Shown: positions 24,281-31,519 of the stretch, piece after piece | Layout: each line of letters opens with the position of its first letter | Numbering within the stretch: position 1 is the stretch's first letter | DNA from: JADGHX01 sp035760965 | Lineage (GTDB): Bacteria > Pseudomonadota > Gammaproteobacteria > Steroidobacterales > Steroidobacteraceae | Length of the DNA: 31,519 nt | Reading direction: 5' to 3' | Assembly (NCBI GenBank): GCA_035760965.1 | Contig: DASTRY010000076.1 | Span: 1 to 31,519, forward strand | Notes under the pieces: generated by a model | What the model saw: only the letters and a program-made list of their open reading frames with translations | What the model was told of the DNA's origin: nothing | The model's database searches: none | Program-made: the position numbers and the translations under genes

Positions 24281-25531
24281 TCAGGCCTGAGCGTGGAGCG
24301 TCCAGAGGTTCGCGAGGCGCTCCAGGGTCGGATTGCCCTTCACCGCTTTGAACGCCTTACGCGCCTCGTCCTTGCGTCCTGCGCCGAGCTGCGCAATGCC
24401 CAGCAGCAGCTGCGCATTCGCCGGGTTCGACAGCCCGCCCTTGGACAGCCCACGCTGGAGCGCGGCCGCGGCCTTGTCATATTGCTGGTAGCCCAGATAG
24501 GCCACGCCGACGCTCACGTCCTTGTCGCCGGTCTTCGACGCCGCGGCATCCGCATCGAGCTTGGCGAGGTTCGCCTGGCCCGCGGCGGCGGCCTTCTTCG
24601 CCGTTTCGAGCAGGCGCTTGTTGCGATCGATATCGCGCTGCTCCGTGAAGGCCTTGCTGTTGAAGCCCTTCTCGAGCACGGCCTGCGCCTCGCCGGGCGC
24701 GCCGGCCTCGAGGGCGAGCTGCGCGTATTCCGTGTAATCGCTCGGCTTGGTCAGCACGCCGACGGCCGAGGCGAGCCGGTAGACCTGCAGCTGCTGCTGA
24801 TCGTTGCCGCCGCCGCCATCCTGCGTGTGATACATGGCGGTCATGAGGTTCTGCCAGTACTGCGGCTTCGGGTAGTACGCGACGAGGCGCTCGTACGTGC
24901 GCTGCAGGCAGGCGTTGTCGTCGGTCCTCAGGCAGGCGTTCTGCACGAGATTGAGCGTCTGCTCCTTCGGCCGCCGGCCCGCTTTGATCTGGCTCTCGAC
25001 CTGCTGCTGGATGAATTTCGAGGCCGTCTTGTAGTCGCCCTTCTGGTAATAGGCCTGGCCCATCAGGGTGTAGGTGTCCTCGTCGGCGTAGCCGTCCTTG
25101 CTCATGCGTTCGCCGAGCGCGAGCACCTTGTCGTAGTTCTTCAGCGTGTAATGGATCTGGAAGAGCTGCTTGACACGCTTCTGCTTGTCGGCGGGCGTGT
25201 TGTACTTGGAGTCGAGGTCCGCCTCGATGACCTTCGCCGCCTCCGCCAGGTTGTTCGTCTTGACGTACGCATAGCTCAGCATCTCGTTGGCGAGATGCTC
25301 GTCATAGTCGTTCTTGCCCGGCAGATTCTGGATGTCTTTCAGCTTCGTGATCGCATCCTGATACTTCCTCGCATCGAGGGATGCTTTGGCGGCCTGCAGG
25401 GCCTTGCCGCCCGCCTTGGTGTTCATCGGCTTGTCGGCCGCGAACGCAGGGCTTACGGGTGCGAAACCGATGGCGCACGCGAACACGACGCTCAATGCGA
25501 GCGCCGTCAGGGTGTTCGAACGAATCTTCAT
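24281..25531 (-). CDS. Secreted TPR-like protein, second copy of the TonB-linked pair
   Basis: This 416-residue protein has a signal peptide (hydrophobic core LTALALSVVFACAIGFAP, likely cleavage after AFA at residue 31) and then helical repeats of tetratricopeptide type (ALQAAKASLDARKYQDAITK, LMGQAYYQKGDYKTASKFI, GVAYLGYQQYDKAAAALQRG). It should act in the periplasm. A Cys-x7-Cys pair (ACLRTDDNAC) is conserved in the paralogue at 26064-27356, which suggests a structural disulfide. The C-terminal ~90 residues are very alike in the two (LLLGIAQLGAGRKDEARKAF, then LERLANLW), showing gene duplication. It is the last gene of the tonB-exbB-exbD-exbD operon, 21 bases after the peroxiredoxin gene. 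Function is unknown; a scaffold or regulator of TonB-dependent uptake is a guess. Confidence 0.85.
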   Translation of the reverse strand: MKIRSNTLTALALSVVFACAIGFAPVSPAFAADKPMNTKAGGKALQAAKASLDARKYQDAITKLKDIQNLPGKNDYDEHLANEMLSYAYVKTNNLAEAAKVIEADLDSKYNTPADKQKRVKQLFQIHYTLKNYDKVLALGERMSKDGYADEDTYTLMGQAYYQKGDYKTASKFIQQQVESQIKAGRRPKEQTLNLVQNACLRTDDNACLQRTYERLVAYYPKPQYWQNLMTAMYHTQDGGGGNDQQQLQVYRLASAVGVLTKPSDYTEYAQLALEAGAPGEAQAVLEKGFNSKAFTEQRDIDRNKRLLETAKKAAAAGQANLAKLDADAAASKTGDKDVSVGVAYLGYQQYDKAAAALQRGLSKGGLSNPANAQLLLGIAQLGAGRKDEARKAFKAVKGNPTLERLANLWTLHAQA

Positions 25532-25552
25532 AGGTGTTTGCTGGGGGGAGCT

Positions 25553-26035
25553 TCAGAGCTGGCCGAGCACGTACTCGGCTGCGGATACTTTGAACTGTCC
25601 TGGTGCTTCGACGTTCACCTGCTTGGCGACGCCATCGTCGACCACGATGGCGAAGCGCTGGCCGCGAGTGCCCATGCCGAATCCGCGAGCATCGAGCTCG
25701 AGGCCGAGCGCCTTGGCGTACTCGCCGTTGCCGTCCGCCAGCATCAGCACCTTGTCGCCGACGTTCGAGTGCTTGCCCCACGCGTTCATGACGAACACGT
25801 CGTTGACGGCCATGCAGGCGATCGTATCGATGCCTTTGGCCTTGAACTGATCGGCATGCTGCACGAATCCGGGCAGATGCTTCGCGTCGCAGGTGGGTGT
25901 GAACGCACCGGGGACCGAGAACAGCACGACCTTCTTGCCCTTGAACAGCTCGTCGGTCGTCACGTTCTTCGGGCCGTCCGTGGTCATCGTCTTCAGCGTG
26001 CCCGAAGGCATGCGGTCGCCGGCCTTGATGGTCAT
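25553..26035 (-). CDS. Peroxiredoxin, Prx5 (AhpC/TSA-type redoxin) family
   Basis: This 160-residue thiol peroxidase reduces hydrogen peroxide and organic hydroperoxides. The active site is PGAFTPTC with peroxidatic Cys49, and a second cysteine is present at residue 74 (DTIACMAVND), the position seen in many bacterial and plant Prx5/PrxII enzymes. Segments FVMNAWGKHSN (81-91) and LADGNGEYAKALGLELD (99-115) are typical, and the catalytic arginine is probably in GTRGQRFAIVVDDG. There is no signal peptide, so it is cytosolic and probably glutathione- or thioredoxin-linked. It is placed between two paralogous secreted TPR genes (gaps of 28 and 21 bases), apparently on the same transcript as the TonB system. 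Confidence 0.93.
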   Translation of the reverse strand: MTIKAGDRMPSGTLKTMTTDGPKNVTTDELFKGKKVVLFSVPGAFTPTCDAKHLPGFVQHADQFKAKGIDTIACMAVNDVFVMNAWGKHSNVGDKVLMLADGNGEYAKALGLELDARGFGMGTRGQRFAIVVDDGVAKQVNVEAPGQFKVSAAEYVLGQL

Positions 26036-26063
26036 CAGCAGCTATCCCTCGAGTGAATACGCG

Positions 26064-27356
26064 CTACTTACGCGTGGTGTCGTCGCCCGCCGAGGCGGTG
26101 CGCTCCGGCGTCGCCTGCCGCGCGTGCAGGCTCCACAGGTTCGCAAGGCGCTCGAGCTTGGGGTCGCCCTTCACGGTCTTGAACGTCTTCTGCGCCTCTT
26201 CCCGCTTTCCGGCGCCGAGCTGCGCGATGCCGAGCAGGAGGCGCGCTTCACCCTCGTTCTGCACGCCGGGCTTGCTGAGGCCGCGCTCGAGCGCCTCCAC
26301 CGCCTTGTCGTACTGCTTGTAGCCGAGATACGCAAGGCCGACGCTCACGTCCTTGTCGCCGGTCTTCGCGGCAGCCGCGTCGCTCGCGATCTTGTCCAGG
26401 CCCGCCTTGTCGCTCGCGGCCTGCTTCTCCGCAGACTCGAGCAGGCGCTTGTTCTTGTCGAGCGAGCGCGCGTCCGAGAACACGTTCTTCTGCAGCCCTT
26501 TCTGCAGGATGTTCACCGCTTCACCCGGCGAGCCCGCTTCGATGGCGAGCTGCGCGTACTCGGTGTAGTCCTCCGGCCGCTTCAGCACGTCCACCTCGGA
26601 CGCGAGGCGATACACGTTGAGCAGGCTCTTCTCGGTCTGACCCTGCTGCTGGAACATCGAGTACACGAGGTTCTGCCAGTACTCGGTCTTCGGGTGGTAC
26701 GCGACGAGCTTCTCGAGAGCGGCGGTCGTGCAGGCGTCGTCGTTCTGCTTGACGCACGCGCTCATGAGCAGCTGGAGCGTCTGCTCCTTCGGCTCCTTGC
26801 CCGCCTTGATCTGCTCATCGACGTAGTCGTCGATGAATTTCTGCGCGCCCTTGAAATCGTTCTTGATGTAGTAGGCCTGCGCGACGAGCGTGTACATGTC
26901 GTCGTCGGCGCCACCGTTCTTGATCGACTTGGTGCCGTAGTCGATGGCCTTGTCGTAGTTCTTGATCTGGTAGTTGACCTGCGCCAGCGCCTTCAGGCGA
27001 TTGGCCGCGTCGGCGGGCTCGAGAAAGCCGGCGTTGTAGCCGAGCTCCAGATACTTCGCCGCCTGCGCATAATCGTTGAGCCGGACGTACGCGACGCCGA
27101 AGAGCTCATCCATCACGAACTCATCATAGGGCGTCTTGTTCGGAGCGGCCTCGACTTCCTTCAGCTTGGCGATGGCGCCCTGATAGTCCTTGGCGTTCAT
27201 CGCGTCCTGCGCCGCCTTGAGCGGCTTGGCCACGGCCTTGCTGACGCCCTGCTTCTGCTCCTTGTCCGCCGCGAAGGCCGCGGTCGACACGCCCGACGCC
27301 CCAAAAACGACGGCGCTCAGCGCGAGCGCCGCGAAGAACTTGGCTGTCGATCTCAT
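26064..27356 (-). CDS. Secreted TPR-like protein, first copy of the TonB-linked pair
   Basis: This 430-residue protein begins with a signal peptide (FFAALALSAVVFGASGVSTA, cleavage likely after AFA at residue 29) and continues as helical TPR-like repeats: AAQDAMNAKDYQGAIAKLKE, VAYVRLNDYAQAAKYLELGY, LVAQAYYIKNDFKGAQKFID and LAYLGYKQYDKAVEALERGL. It shares with its paralogue a Cys-x7-Cys (ACVKQNDDAC), an EYWQNL-type motif and a nearly identical C-terminal third. A short Thr/Ser/Asp/Lys tail (ATPERTASAGDDTTRK) is extra. It starts 12 bases after exbD2, so cotranscription with the TonB energising complex is very likely. I do not recognise a named family function; periplasmic interaction with TonB or receptors is inference. 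Confidence 0.86.
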   Translation of the reverse strand: MRSTAKFFAALALSAVVFGASGVSTAAFAADKEQKQGVSKAVAKPLKAAQDAMNAKDYQGAIAKLKEVEAAPNKTPYDEFVMDELFGVAYVRLNDYAQAAKYLELGYNAGFLEPADAANRLKALAQVNYQIKNYDKAIDYGTKSIKNGGADDDMYTLVAQAYYIKNDFKGAQKFIDDYVDEQIKAGKEPKEQTLQLLMSACVKQNDDACTTAALEKLVAYHPKTEYWQNLVYSMFQQQGQTEKSLLNVYRLASEVDVLKRPEDYTEYAQLAIEAGSPGEAVNILQKGLQKNVFSDARSLDKNKRLLESAEKQAASDKAGLDKIASDAAAAKTGDKDVSVGLAYLGYKQYDKAVEALERGLSKPGVQNEGEARLLLGIAQLGAGKREEAQKTFKTVKGDPKLERLANLWSLHARQATPERTASAGDDTTRK

Positions 27357-27368
27357 GCTACTCCCGTG

Positions 27369-27794
27369 CTATTCCCGAAACTCCGAAGTGTTCACGAAAC
27401 CGATCTTCTTCATCCGGTTCCGCTGGGCGGCAGCCAGAACCTGGGCCACCACGCCGTACTTCGCACGGCGATCGGGACGCAGGTGGATCTCGGGTTGCGG
27501 GTCCTTGCTCGCTTCCGAGCGAAAGTACTGTTCCAGAGTTTGAACGCTCGGGACGACGGTACCGTTCCAGACGACGGTCCCGTCGAAGTCCACTTCCAGA
27601 TCGATGACCTCGGGCCGGGCGTCCGGCGGCGGGGGATTGTTCGCCTGCGGCATGTCGAGCTTCACCGCATGCGTCATGATCGGGATCGTGATGATGAACA
27701 TGATCAGCAACACCAGCATGACGTCGATCAGCGGCGTCGTGTTGATGTCGCACATTGCACCGTCGTCGCCGCCGGTGCCTACGTTCATTGCCAT
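27369..27794 (-). CDS. exbD2: ExbD-type biopolymer transport protein, second copy
   Basis: This 141-residue protein is a proton-channel partner of ExbB. It has one N-terminal membrane helix with the essential aspartate at residue 24 in NTTPLIDVMLVLLIMFIITI, then a periplasmic domain ending with RPDRRAKYGVVAQVLAAAQR and KKIGFVNTSEF. The short cytosolic start MAMNVG is identical to that of the upstream ExbD, which suggests duplication; the following residues differ (a GGDDGAMCD stretch). A paired exbD1-exbD2 is known from Xanthomonas campestris, where the second copy is not required for ordinary iron uptake. It begins 36 bases after exbD1. Confidence 0.92.
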   Translation of the reverse strand: MAMNVGTGGDDGAMCDINTTPLIDVMLVLLIMFIITIPIMTHAVKLDMPQANNPPPPDARPEVIDLEVDFDGTVVWNGTVVPSVQTLEQYFRSEASKDPQPEIHLRPDRRAKYGVVAQVLAAAQRNRMKKIGFVNTSEFRE

Positions 27795-27830
27795 GGTCTA
27801 GTCTCTCCTCAAAGCGGACGGGGACGGCGG

Positions 27831-28289
27831 TCAGCCTTGGGCTGCCGCCGCCGCCGCGGCTCCGCTACCTACCGGCGGCTCGGTAATGAACCCCACCTTG
27901 ACTACACCGCCTCGCTGAATGGTGTAGATCACGCGGCCCACCGCTTCATACCGCGCATCTCTGTCAGCTCGGATGTGCAACTCGGGCTGGGGTTTCTTCA
28001 CTGCCGCCGCCTTGACCAGCTCCAGCAGCTCGGCCCGGCTCGGAACCGCCTTGGTATTCCAGTAGACGTTGCCCTTGGCATCCACCTCGACGGTGATGTT
28101 CTCGGGCTTCGTCTGCGTCGGAATGTTCGCGGCCTTCGGCAGGTTCTGCACGACGGTGTGCGTGATCACCGGGATGGTGATCAGGAAGATGATCAAGAGC
28201 ACCAACATCACGTCGACGAGCGGCGTGGTGTTGATGGTCGAGTTCAGCTCCGCCTCCTCGCCTTCGGCCGGTCCTACATTCATCGCCAT
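27831..28289 (-). CDS. exbD1: ExbD-type biopolymer transport protein, first copy
   Basis: This 152-residue protein pairs with ExbB to convert proton flow into TonB movement. The membrane helix carries the essential Asp26 in NTTPLVDVMLVLLIIFLITIP. The periplasmic part has the normal HIRADRDARYEAVGRVIYTI segment (about 105-124) and ends VKVGFITEPP. The extreme C-terminus is a low-complexity Gly/Ala tail (GSGAAAAAAAQG) that is not part of the ExbD fold. It lies 59 bases after exbB, a gap that contains a small perfect hairpin at 28329-28343. TolR is the related alternative, but the tonB-exbB context decides. Confidence 0.93.
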   Translation of the reverse strand: MAMNVGPAEGEEAELNSTINTTPLVDVMLVLLIIFLITIPVITHTVVQNLPKAANIPTQTKPENITVEVDAKGNVYWNTKAVPSRAELLELVKAAAVKKPQPELHIRADRDARYEAVGRVIYTIQRGGVVKVGFITEPPVGSGAAAAAAAQG

Positions 28290-28328
28290 CTGCGCGTTCC
28301 TCTGGAACTTGGGTCAGGGTCTCAACGT

Positions 28329-28343
28329 GCGTTCATCGAACGC
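28329..28343 (-). other. Intercistronic hairpin between exbB and exbD1
   Basis: GCGTTC (28329-28334) pairs perfectly with GAACGC (28338-28343) around three bases. It lies just after the exbB stop on the minus strand, without a T run, so it is more likely an RNA stability element than a terminator. Confidence 0.35.
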
Positions 28344-28348
28344 GGGGT

Positions 28349-29107
28349 TTACTTGCGAACCGCTGCCGCGGGCTGCGCCACGGGACGCGCGGCACCGCCG
28401 GTCGACAACGCATCGCCGCTGCCGCCCACGCGGGCACCGCTGATGAGGTACGCATGGAGGTCGGCGGCGAAGTTCCGCAGCCCATCCTGCACACCCTTGT
28501 TGCGGCGGATCAGCCAGTTGTAGCCGAGCACCGCGGGCACCGCGACGGCCAGACCGATGGCGGTCATGATCAGCGCTTCACCGACGGGACCGGCCACCTT
28601 GTCGATCGACGCCTGACCGGCGAGACCGATGTTGATGAGGGCGTGATAGATGCCCCACACCGTGCCGAACAGACCGACGAACGGGGCGGTCGAGCCGACC
28701 GTCGCGAGGAACGCCATGCCCGACTGCAGCTTGCTGTTCACGGCGTCGACCGAGCGCTGCAGCGACATGGTGATCCACTCGTGCAGGTCGATGCGGTCCG
28801 TCAAGCGACCGTCGTGGTGGGAGGCAGCGCGCAGGCCGTCCTCGGCGATGTTGCGGAAGTCGTCGCCCTTCTTCAGGCGCTCGACGCCGTCCTTGATGGT
28901 GGGCGCATTCCAGAAGGTCTTTTCGACCGTCTTGGCAGAGGCCTTCAGCTTCCGCTGGTCCCAGATCTTCGTGAGGATGATGTACCACGAGAACAGGGAC
29001 ATCAGCACCAGGATGATCAGGGTGCCCTTGGCGACGAAGTCACCTTGGGCCCAGAGGGCCGACAGGCCATATGGATTCTCAACGACTGCGGTGGGTGTGT
29101 TTTCCAT
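28349..29107 (-). CDS. exbB: ExbB proton-channel protein of the TonB system
   Basis: This 252-residue protein forms the pentameric inner-membrane channel that powers TonB with ExbD. Three membrane helices are visible: near 21-43 (LIILVLMSLFSWYIILTKIW), near 129-152 (ATVGSTAPFVGLFGTVWGIY) and near 171-196 (GEALIMTAIGLAVAVPAVLGY). The GLFGTVWGI and GPVGEALIMTAIGLAVAVPA motifs are the family signatures and contain the conserved channel glutamate. The C-terminal tail is rich in Ala, Gly and Pro. The ATG at 29107 follows a GAGGAA Shine-Dalgarno; a longer in-frame reading upstream passes through a terminator and is rejected. MotA/TolQ relatives were considered; the tonB and exbD neighbours settle the call. 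Confidence 0.94.
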   Translation of the reverse strand: MENTPTAVVENPYGLSALWAQGDFVAKGTLIILVLMSLFSWYIILTKIWDQRKLKASAKTVEKTFWNAPTIKDGVERLKKGDDFRNIAEDGLRAASHHDGRLTDRIDLHEWITMSLQRSVDAVNSKLQSGMAFLATVGSTAPFVGLFGTVWGIYHALINIGLAGQASIDKVAGPVGEALIMTAIGLAVAVPAVLGYNWLIRRNKGVQDGLRNFAADLHAYLISGARVGGSGDALSTGGAARPVAQPAAAVRK

Positions 29108-29120
29108 AGATTCCTCGATC

Positions 29121-29148
29121 AAAAAAAACGCCGGGCACGGAGCCCGGC
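29121..29148 (-). terminator. Intrinsic terminator between tonB and exbB
   Basis: On the minus strand GCCGGGC (29148-29142) pairs with GCCCGGC (29136-29130) around a five-base loop, followed by G and eight T (29128-29121). This is a textbook rho-independent terminator. It ends 13 bases before the exbB start, and the exbB Shine-Dalgarno follows at once. Since tonB and exbB are otherwise set out as one operon, it should reduce but not abolish transcription into exbB, or the exb genes have another promoter. Confidence 0.88.
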
Positions 29149-29158
29149 ACATACGTCG

Positions 29159-29791
29159 TCAATTTTTGAGTTCGAACTTGATGCGGAACGAGAAGCAATC
29201 GGTCGTCGGCTGACCGTCGATGGAGCCTGCCTGATAACGACCGGCCTTCGCGAGCTTGATCGCGCCTTCATCGAGACGGGCGCTGCCCGAGGACTGCTGG
29301 ATGACCGGCTCCTCGGTGAGCTTGCCGTTCGGACCGACGCACACCTTGACGGTGGGCGCGCCTTCCTCGCCGAGACGCTTGGACGCGGCCGGGTAGTACT
29401 CCTCGGACGAGGGGAAGTTCTTGCCGATCGACGCATGCTTCACGTTGCGCGGCGGCGGAGGCGGCGGCGGAGCCATCGGCACAGGCTTGTCCGTCACGTC
29501 GGTGATCGCAGTGGACTGCGCCGTGTCGACGGGAATGTCGATCGCGACTTCGGGCGGCGGCACCTCCACCGGCGGACGCTCGAACTCGGGCGGCGGAGGC
29601 GGCGGCGGCTCATCGCGCTGCTTCACTTCTTCGATGATGTCGGTCTGGATCGGCGGCGCGACGACCTGGATGATCTGCGCTCCGAGCCCGGTGGCCAGCA
29701 AGTACCCGAGCAGGATGTGGAACGCGATGATCACCATCAAGACGATCGCGCGTCTGGAGAAGAAACTAGTGTCGTGTGCGTAAGCTGCCAT
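29159..29791 (-). CDS. tonB: TonB energy-transducing protein
   Basis: This 210-residue protein spans the periplasm and pulls on the TonB boxes of outer-membrane receptors. One N-terminal membrane helix (about 14-36, AIVLMVIIAFHILLGYLLA) includes His25, the likely counterpart of the functional TonB histidine. A proline-rich spacer follows, with runs of seven prolines at two places (EPPPPPPPEF and APPPPPPPRN) around VDTAQSTAITDV. The C-terminal domain (about 120-210) contains VKVCVGPNGKLTEEPVIQQS and the DEGAIKLAKAGRY helix, typical of the TonB fold. The ATG at 29791 is preferred because AAGG lies five bases upstream; a TTG four codons earlier is the alternative. It is followed by a strong terminator before exbB. 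Confidence 0.94.
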   Translation of the reverse strand: MAAYAHDTSFFSRRAIVLMVIIAFHILLGYLLATGLGAQIIQVVAPPIQTDIIEEVKQRDEPPPPPPPEFERPPVEVPPPEVAIDIPVDTAQSTAITDVTDKPVPMAPPPPPPPRNVKHASIGKNFPSSEEYYPAASKRLGEEGAPTVKVCVGPNGKLTEEPVIQQSSGSARLDEGAIKLAKAGRYQAGSIDGQPTTDCFSFRIKFELKN

Positions 29792-29939
29792 TTGTGCCTT
29801 CAACTAACCGAGCACATCACCCGAGCGTTGGCGTGATGCGCACTGTCTGAAAATCCCCCAGACCAATTTTCGATTGAAACGGTGCCGCTTTTACTGCTTG
29901 ACGAGATAGCACACCGTCTGCATCGACGGAAGCCCGCGG

Positions 29940-29968
29940 ACTTTAACCGGTGCTCTGCGCACTGACAA
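29940..29968 (-). promoter_or_regulatory. Sigma70 promoter for tonB
   Basis: On the minus strand TTGTCA (29968-29963) and TAAAGT (29945-29940) are separated by exactly 17 bases. The -35 matches five of six consensus bases, the -10 four of six. Transcription would start near 29933, giving a leader of about 140 bases before tonB. The leader can form GTCTG/CAGAC and CATCAC/GTGATG hairpins. No convincing Fur box was seen. The -35 lies just after the ilvD stop, so tonB need not depend on ilvD transcription. Confidence 0.6.
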
Positions 29969-29974
29969 CTGCGC

Positions 29975-31519
29975 TCAAGCTCTTGATCCATGCGCGGGTT
30001 CCCCCGTACGGGTGGTGACCGCTCCAGCGGAAGCGCTGCTCACGAGCCTTGCGTACTTCGCGAGCACGCCGCCTGTCGCGTACGGCTTACGTGGTTTCCA
30101 CGCCGCGCGTCGCCGGCGCAACTCCGTCGCCGTGAGCGCGACGTCAATCGTGCGCTTCTCCGCATCGATGGTCAGCGCATCGCCGTTGCGCAGTAGCGCG
30201 AGCGGTCCGCCGACCGCCGCTTCCGGGGTGATATGTCCAACAACGAAGCCGTGAGTCCCGCCGGAGAAACGGCCGTCGGTGATCAGTGCCACCTGATTGC
30301 CGAGCCCGCGCCCCATGATGGCGCCGGTCGGGCTGAGCATTTCGCGCATGCCGGGCCCACCCTTGGGACCCTCGTAACGAATGACGACCACGTCCCCTGC
30401 CCTGACCGCACCATCGAGGATCGCGCGGGTCGCGGCTTCCTCGCCGTCATAGACACGCGCGCGGCCCGAAAATTTCAGGCCTTCGTGACCGGTGATCTTT
30501 GCGACCGCACCTTCCGGAGCCACATTGCCGTAGAGAACGACGAGGTGGCTGTCCTTCTTGATCGGAGCGGAGAGCGGCCTCACGACCTCCTGTCCAGCAA
30601 TATATGTACCTACTTCTGCAAGGTTTTCTGCGAGTGTGCGTCCGGTGACGGTCAGACATTCCCCGTGCAGGAGGCCCGCGTCGAGCAGCATCTTCATCAA
30701 AGGTTGAATGCCTCCCGCGGCGATGAGCTCCGACATCAGGAAGCGCCCGCTCGGGCGCACATCCGCGAGCACCGGGACGCGCTTGCCGATGCGCGTGAAA
30801 TCGTCGAGGTGCAACTTCACGCGCGCTTCGTGTGCAATCGCCAGAAGATGGAGCACGGCGTTCGTCGAACCCGACAGCGCTATCGTCATCGTTATAGCGT
30901 TCTCGAACGCCTTGCGCGTGAGGATGTCGGCCGGGCGAATGCCCGCCTCCAGCATGCTCACCACCGCGGCGCCGGCGCGCCGGCAATCATTGCGCTTGGC
31001 ATCGCCCACCGCTTCCTGCGCGGAGCTGTTCGGCAGCGACAGACCGAGCGCCTCGATGGCGGAGGCCATCGTGTTCGCGGTGTACATGCCGCCGCAGCTG
31101 CCGGGACCCGGGATCGCGCTGCGCTCGACATCGCGCAGCTCGGCGTCGGAGATCTTGCCGGCGGCGCGCGCGCCCACCGCCTCGAACACCGAGACGATGT
31201 CGCGACGGTTCGCTCCCGGACGAATCGTGCCGCCGTACACGAACACGGCCGGACGATTCAAGCGCGCGATCGCCATCGCGCAACCCGGCATGTTCTTGTC
31301 GCAGCCGCCGATCGCGACGAAGCCGTCGAAGCCTTCCGCCGCGACGACGGTCTCGATCGAATCGGCGATCACCTCGCGCGAGACGAGCGAGTAGCGCATG
31401 CCGGGTGTGCCCATCGAGATGCCGTCCGAGACGGTGATCGTGTTGAAGAGCACGCCCTTCGCGCCGGACGCATCGACGCCCGCCATCGCTTCGCGCGCGA
31501 GCTCCGCGATGTGCATGTT
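29975..31519 (-). CDS. ilvD: Dihydroxy-acid dehydratase (5' end cut by window edge)
   Basis: The last 514 residues of IlvD are present; about 45 N-terminal residues are outside the window. IlvD dehydrates 2,3-dihydroxy-isovalerate and -methylvalerate in valine, leucine and isoleucine synthesis and holds an Fe-S cluster. Visible signatures include GGCDKNMPGCAMA and GPGSCGGMYTANTM, each with a cluster cysteine, SGSTNAVLHLLAIA, VVIRYEGPKGGPGMREML and the late DGRFSGGTHGFVVGH containing the proposed catalytic serine. The first cluster cysteine lies off the window. Related sugar-acid dehydratases (Edd and others) were considered; the motif set and the C-terminal form fit IlvD best. The C-terminal tail is rich in Ser, Thr and Ala. 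Confidence 0.94.
   Translation of the reverse strand, partial: NMHIAELAREAMAGVDASGAKGVLFNTITVSDGISMGTPGMRYSLVSREVIADSIETVVAAEGFDGFVAIGGCDKNMPGCAMAIARLNRPAVFVYGGTIRPGANRRDIVSVFEAVGARAAGKISDAELRDVERSAIPGPGSCGGMYTANTMASAIEALGLSLPNSSAQEAVGDAKRNDCRRAGAAVVSMLEAGIRPADILTRKAFENAITMTIALSGSTNAVLHLLAIAHEARVKLHLDDFTRIGKRVPVLADVRPSGRFLMSELIAAGGIQPLMKMLLDAGLLHGECLTVTGRTLAENLAEVGTYIAGQEVVRPLSAPIKKDSHLVVLYGNVAPEGAVAKITGHEGLKFSGRARVYDGEEAATRAILDGAVRAGDVVVIRYEGPKGGPGMREMLSPTGAIMGRGLGNQVALITDGRFSGGTHGFVVGHITPEAAVGGPLALLRNGDALTIDAEKRTIDVALTATELRRRRAAWKPRKPYATGGVLAKYARLVSSASAGAVTTRTGEPAHGSRA

Noticed and set aside
25893..28523. An 876-codon open frame on the plus strand across the TPR, exbD and exbB region
   Set aside because: It is antisense to several well-supported genes and its composition (Arg, Leu, Val, His-rich) is the usual shadow of GC-rich coding DNA.
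28349..29791. TolQ-TolR-TolA instead of ExbB-ExbD-TonB
   Set aside because: The tonB-like gene has a short proline-rich spacer rather than TolA's long helical domain, and there is no tolB, pal or ybgC nearby.

Overview
The window reads as ordinary, GC-rich chromosome of a gammaproteobacterium, most likely from the Xanthomonadales/Nevskiales/Steroidobacteraceae neighbourhood. That placement is inference. It rests on the fabD-fabG-acpP-fabF-pabB order, a gspGHIJKLMN type II secretion block, an AddAB-type (not RecBCD) recombination pair, and a tonB-exbB-exbD-exbD order like the one known from Xanthomonas. Coding density is very high. Because of the GC bias, long antisense open frames are common and were discarded. 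I see no tRNA, rRNA, insertion sequence, phage gene or CRISPR array.

Layout. (1) 1-3843, minus strand: fatty-acid synthesis genes fabD, fabG, acpP, fabF, then the start of pabB. acpP is set apart by structured gaps on both sides. (2) 3932-4549, minus: a rhomboid-fold protease that looks like a rhombosortase. It is divergent from (3) 4591-10336, plus: gspG-H-I-J-K-L-M-N, the pseudopilins and inner-membrane platform of a type II secretion system. gspC, D, E, F and O are not in the window. (4) 10363-16324, minus: an AddA-like helicase-nuclease and its AddB-like Fe-S nuclease partner, converging on gspN and preceded by alaA (16326-17603). (5) 17655-21283, minus: an oligopeptide-type ABC importer (two permeases and one fused double ATPase) without a binding-protein gene. 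(6) 21284-21589: a control region with three 21-bp direct repeats, between the importer and (7) an IclR/MhpR-like regulator on the plus strand. (8) 22527-24214, plus: etfB-etfA, closed by a perfect 12-bp hairpin. (9) 24281-29791, minus: tonB, exbB, exbD1, exbD2, a secreted TPR-like protein, a Prx5-type peroxiredoxin, and a second, paralogous secreted TPR-like protein. A recognisable promoter precedes tonB and a strong intrinsic terminator lies between tonB and exbB. (10) 29975-31519, minus: ilvD, cut by the window edge.

How the genes work together. FabD, FabG, ACP and FabF form the loading, reduction, carrier and condensation steps of type II fatty acid synthesis. The Gsp proteins build the pseudopilus and platform that push folded proteins across the outer membrane; the adjacent rhombosortase may process a C-terminal anchor on some of those substrates. 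TonB-ExbB-ExbD transmits proton-motive force to outer-membrane receptors, and the two periplasmic TPR-like proteins plus peroxiredoxin look like uncharacterised accessories to it.

The points most worth following are the 21-bp operator-like array, the TPR-Prx-TPR cassette attached to the TonB system, the rhombosortase/T2SS pairing, and the terminator inside the tonB-exbB transcript.
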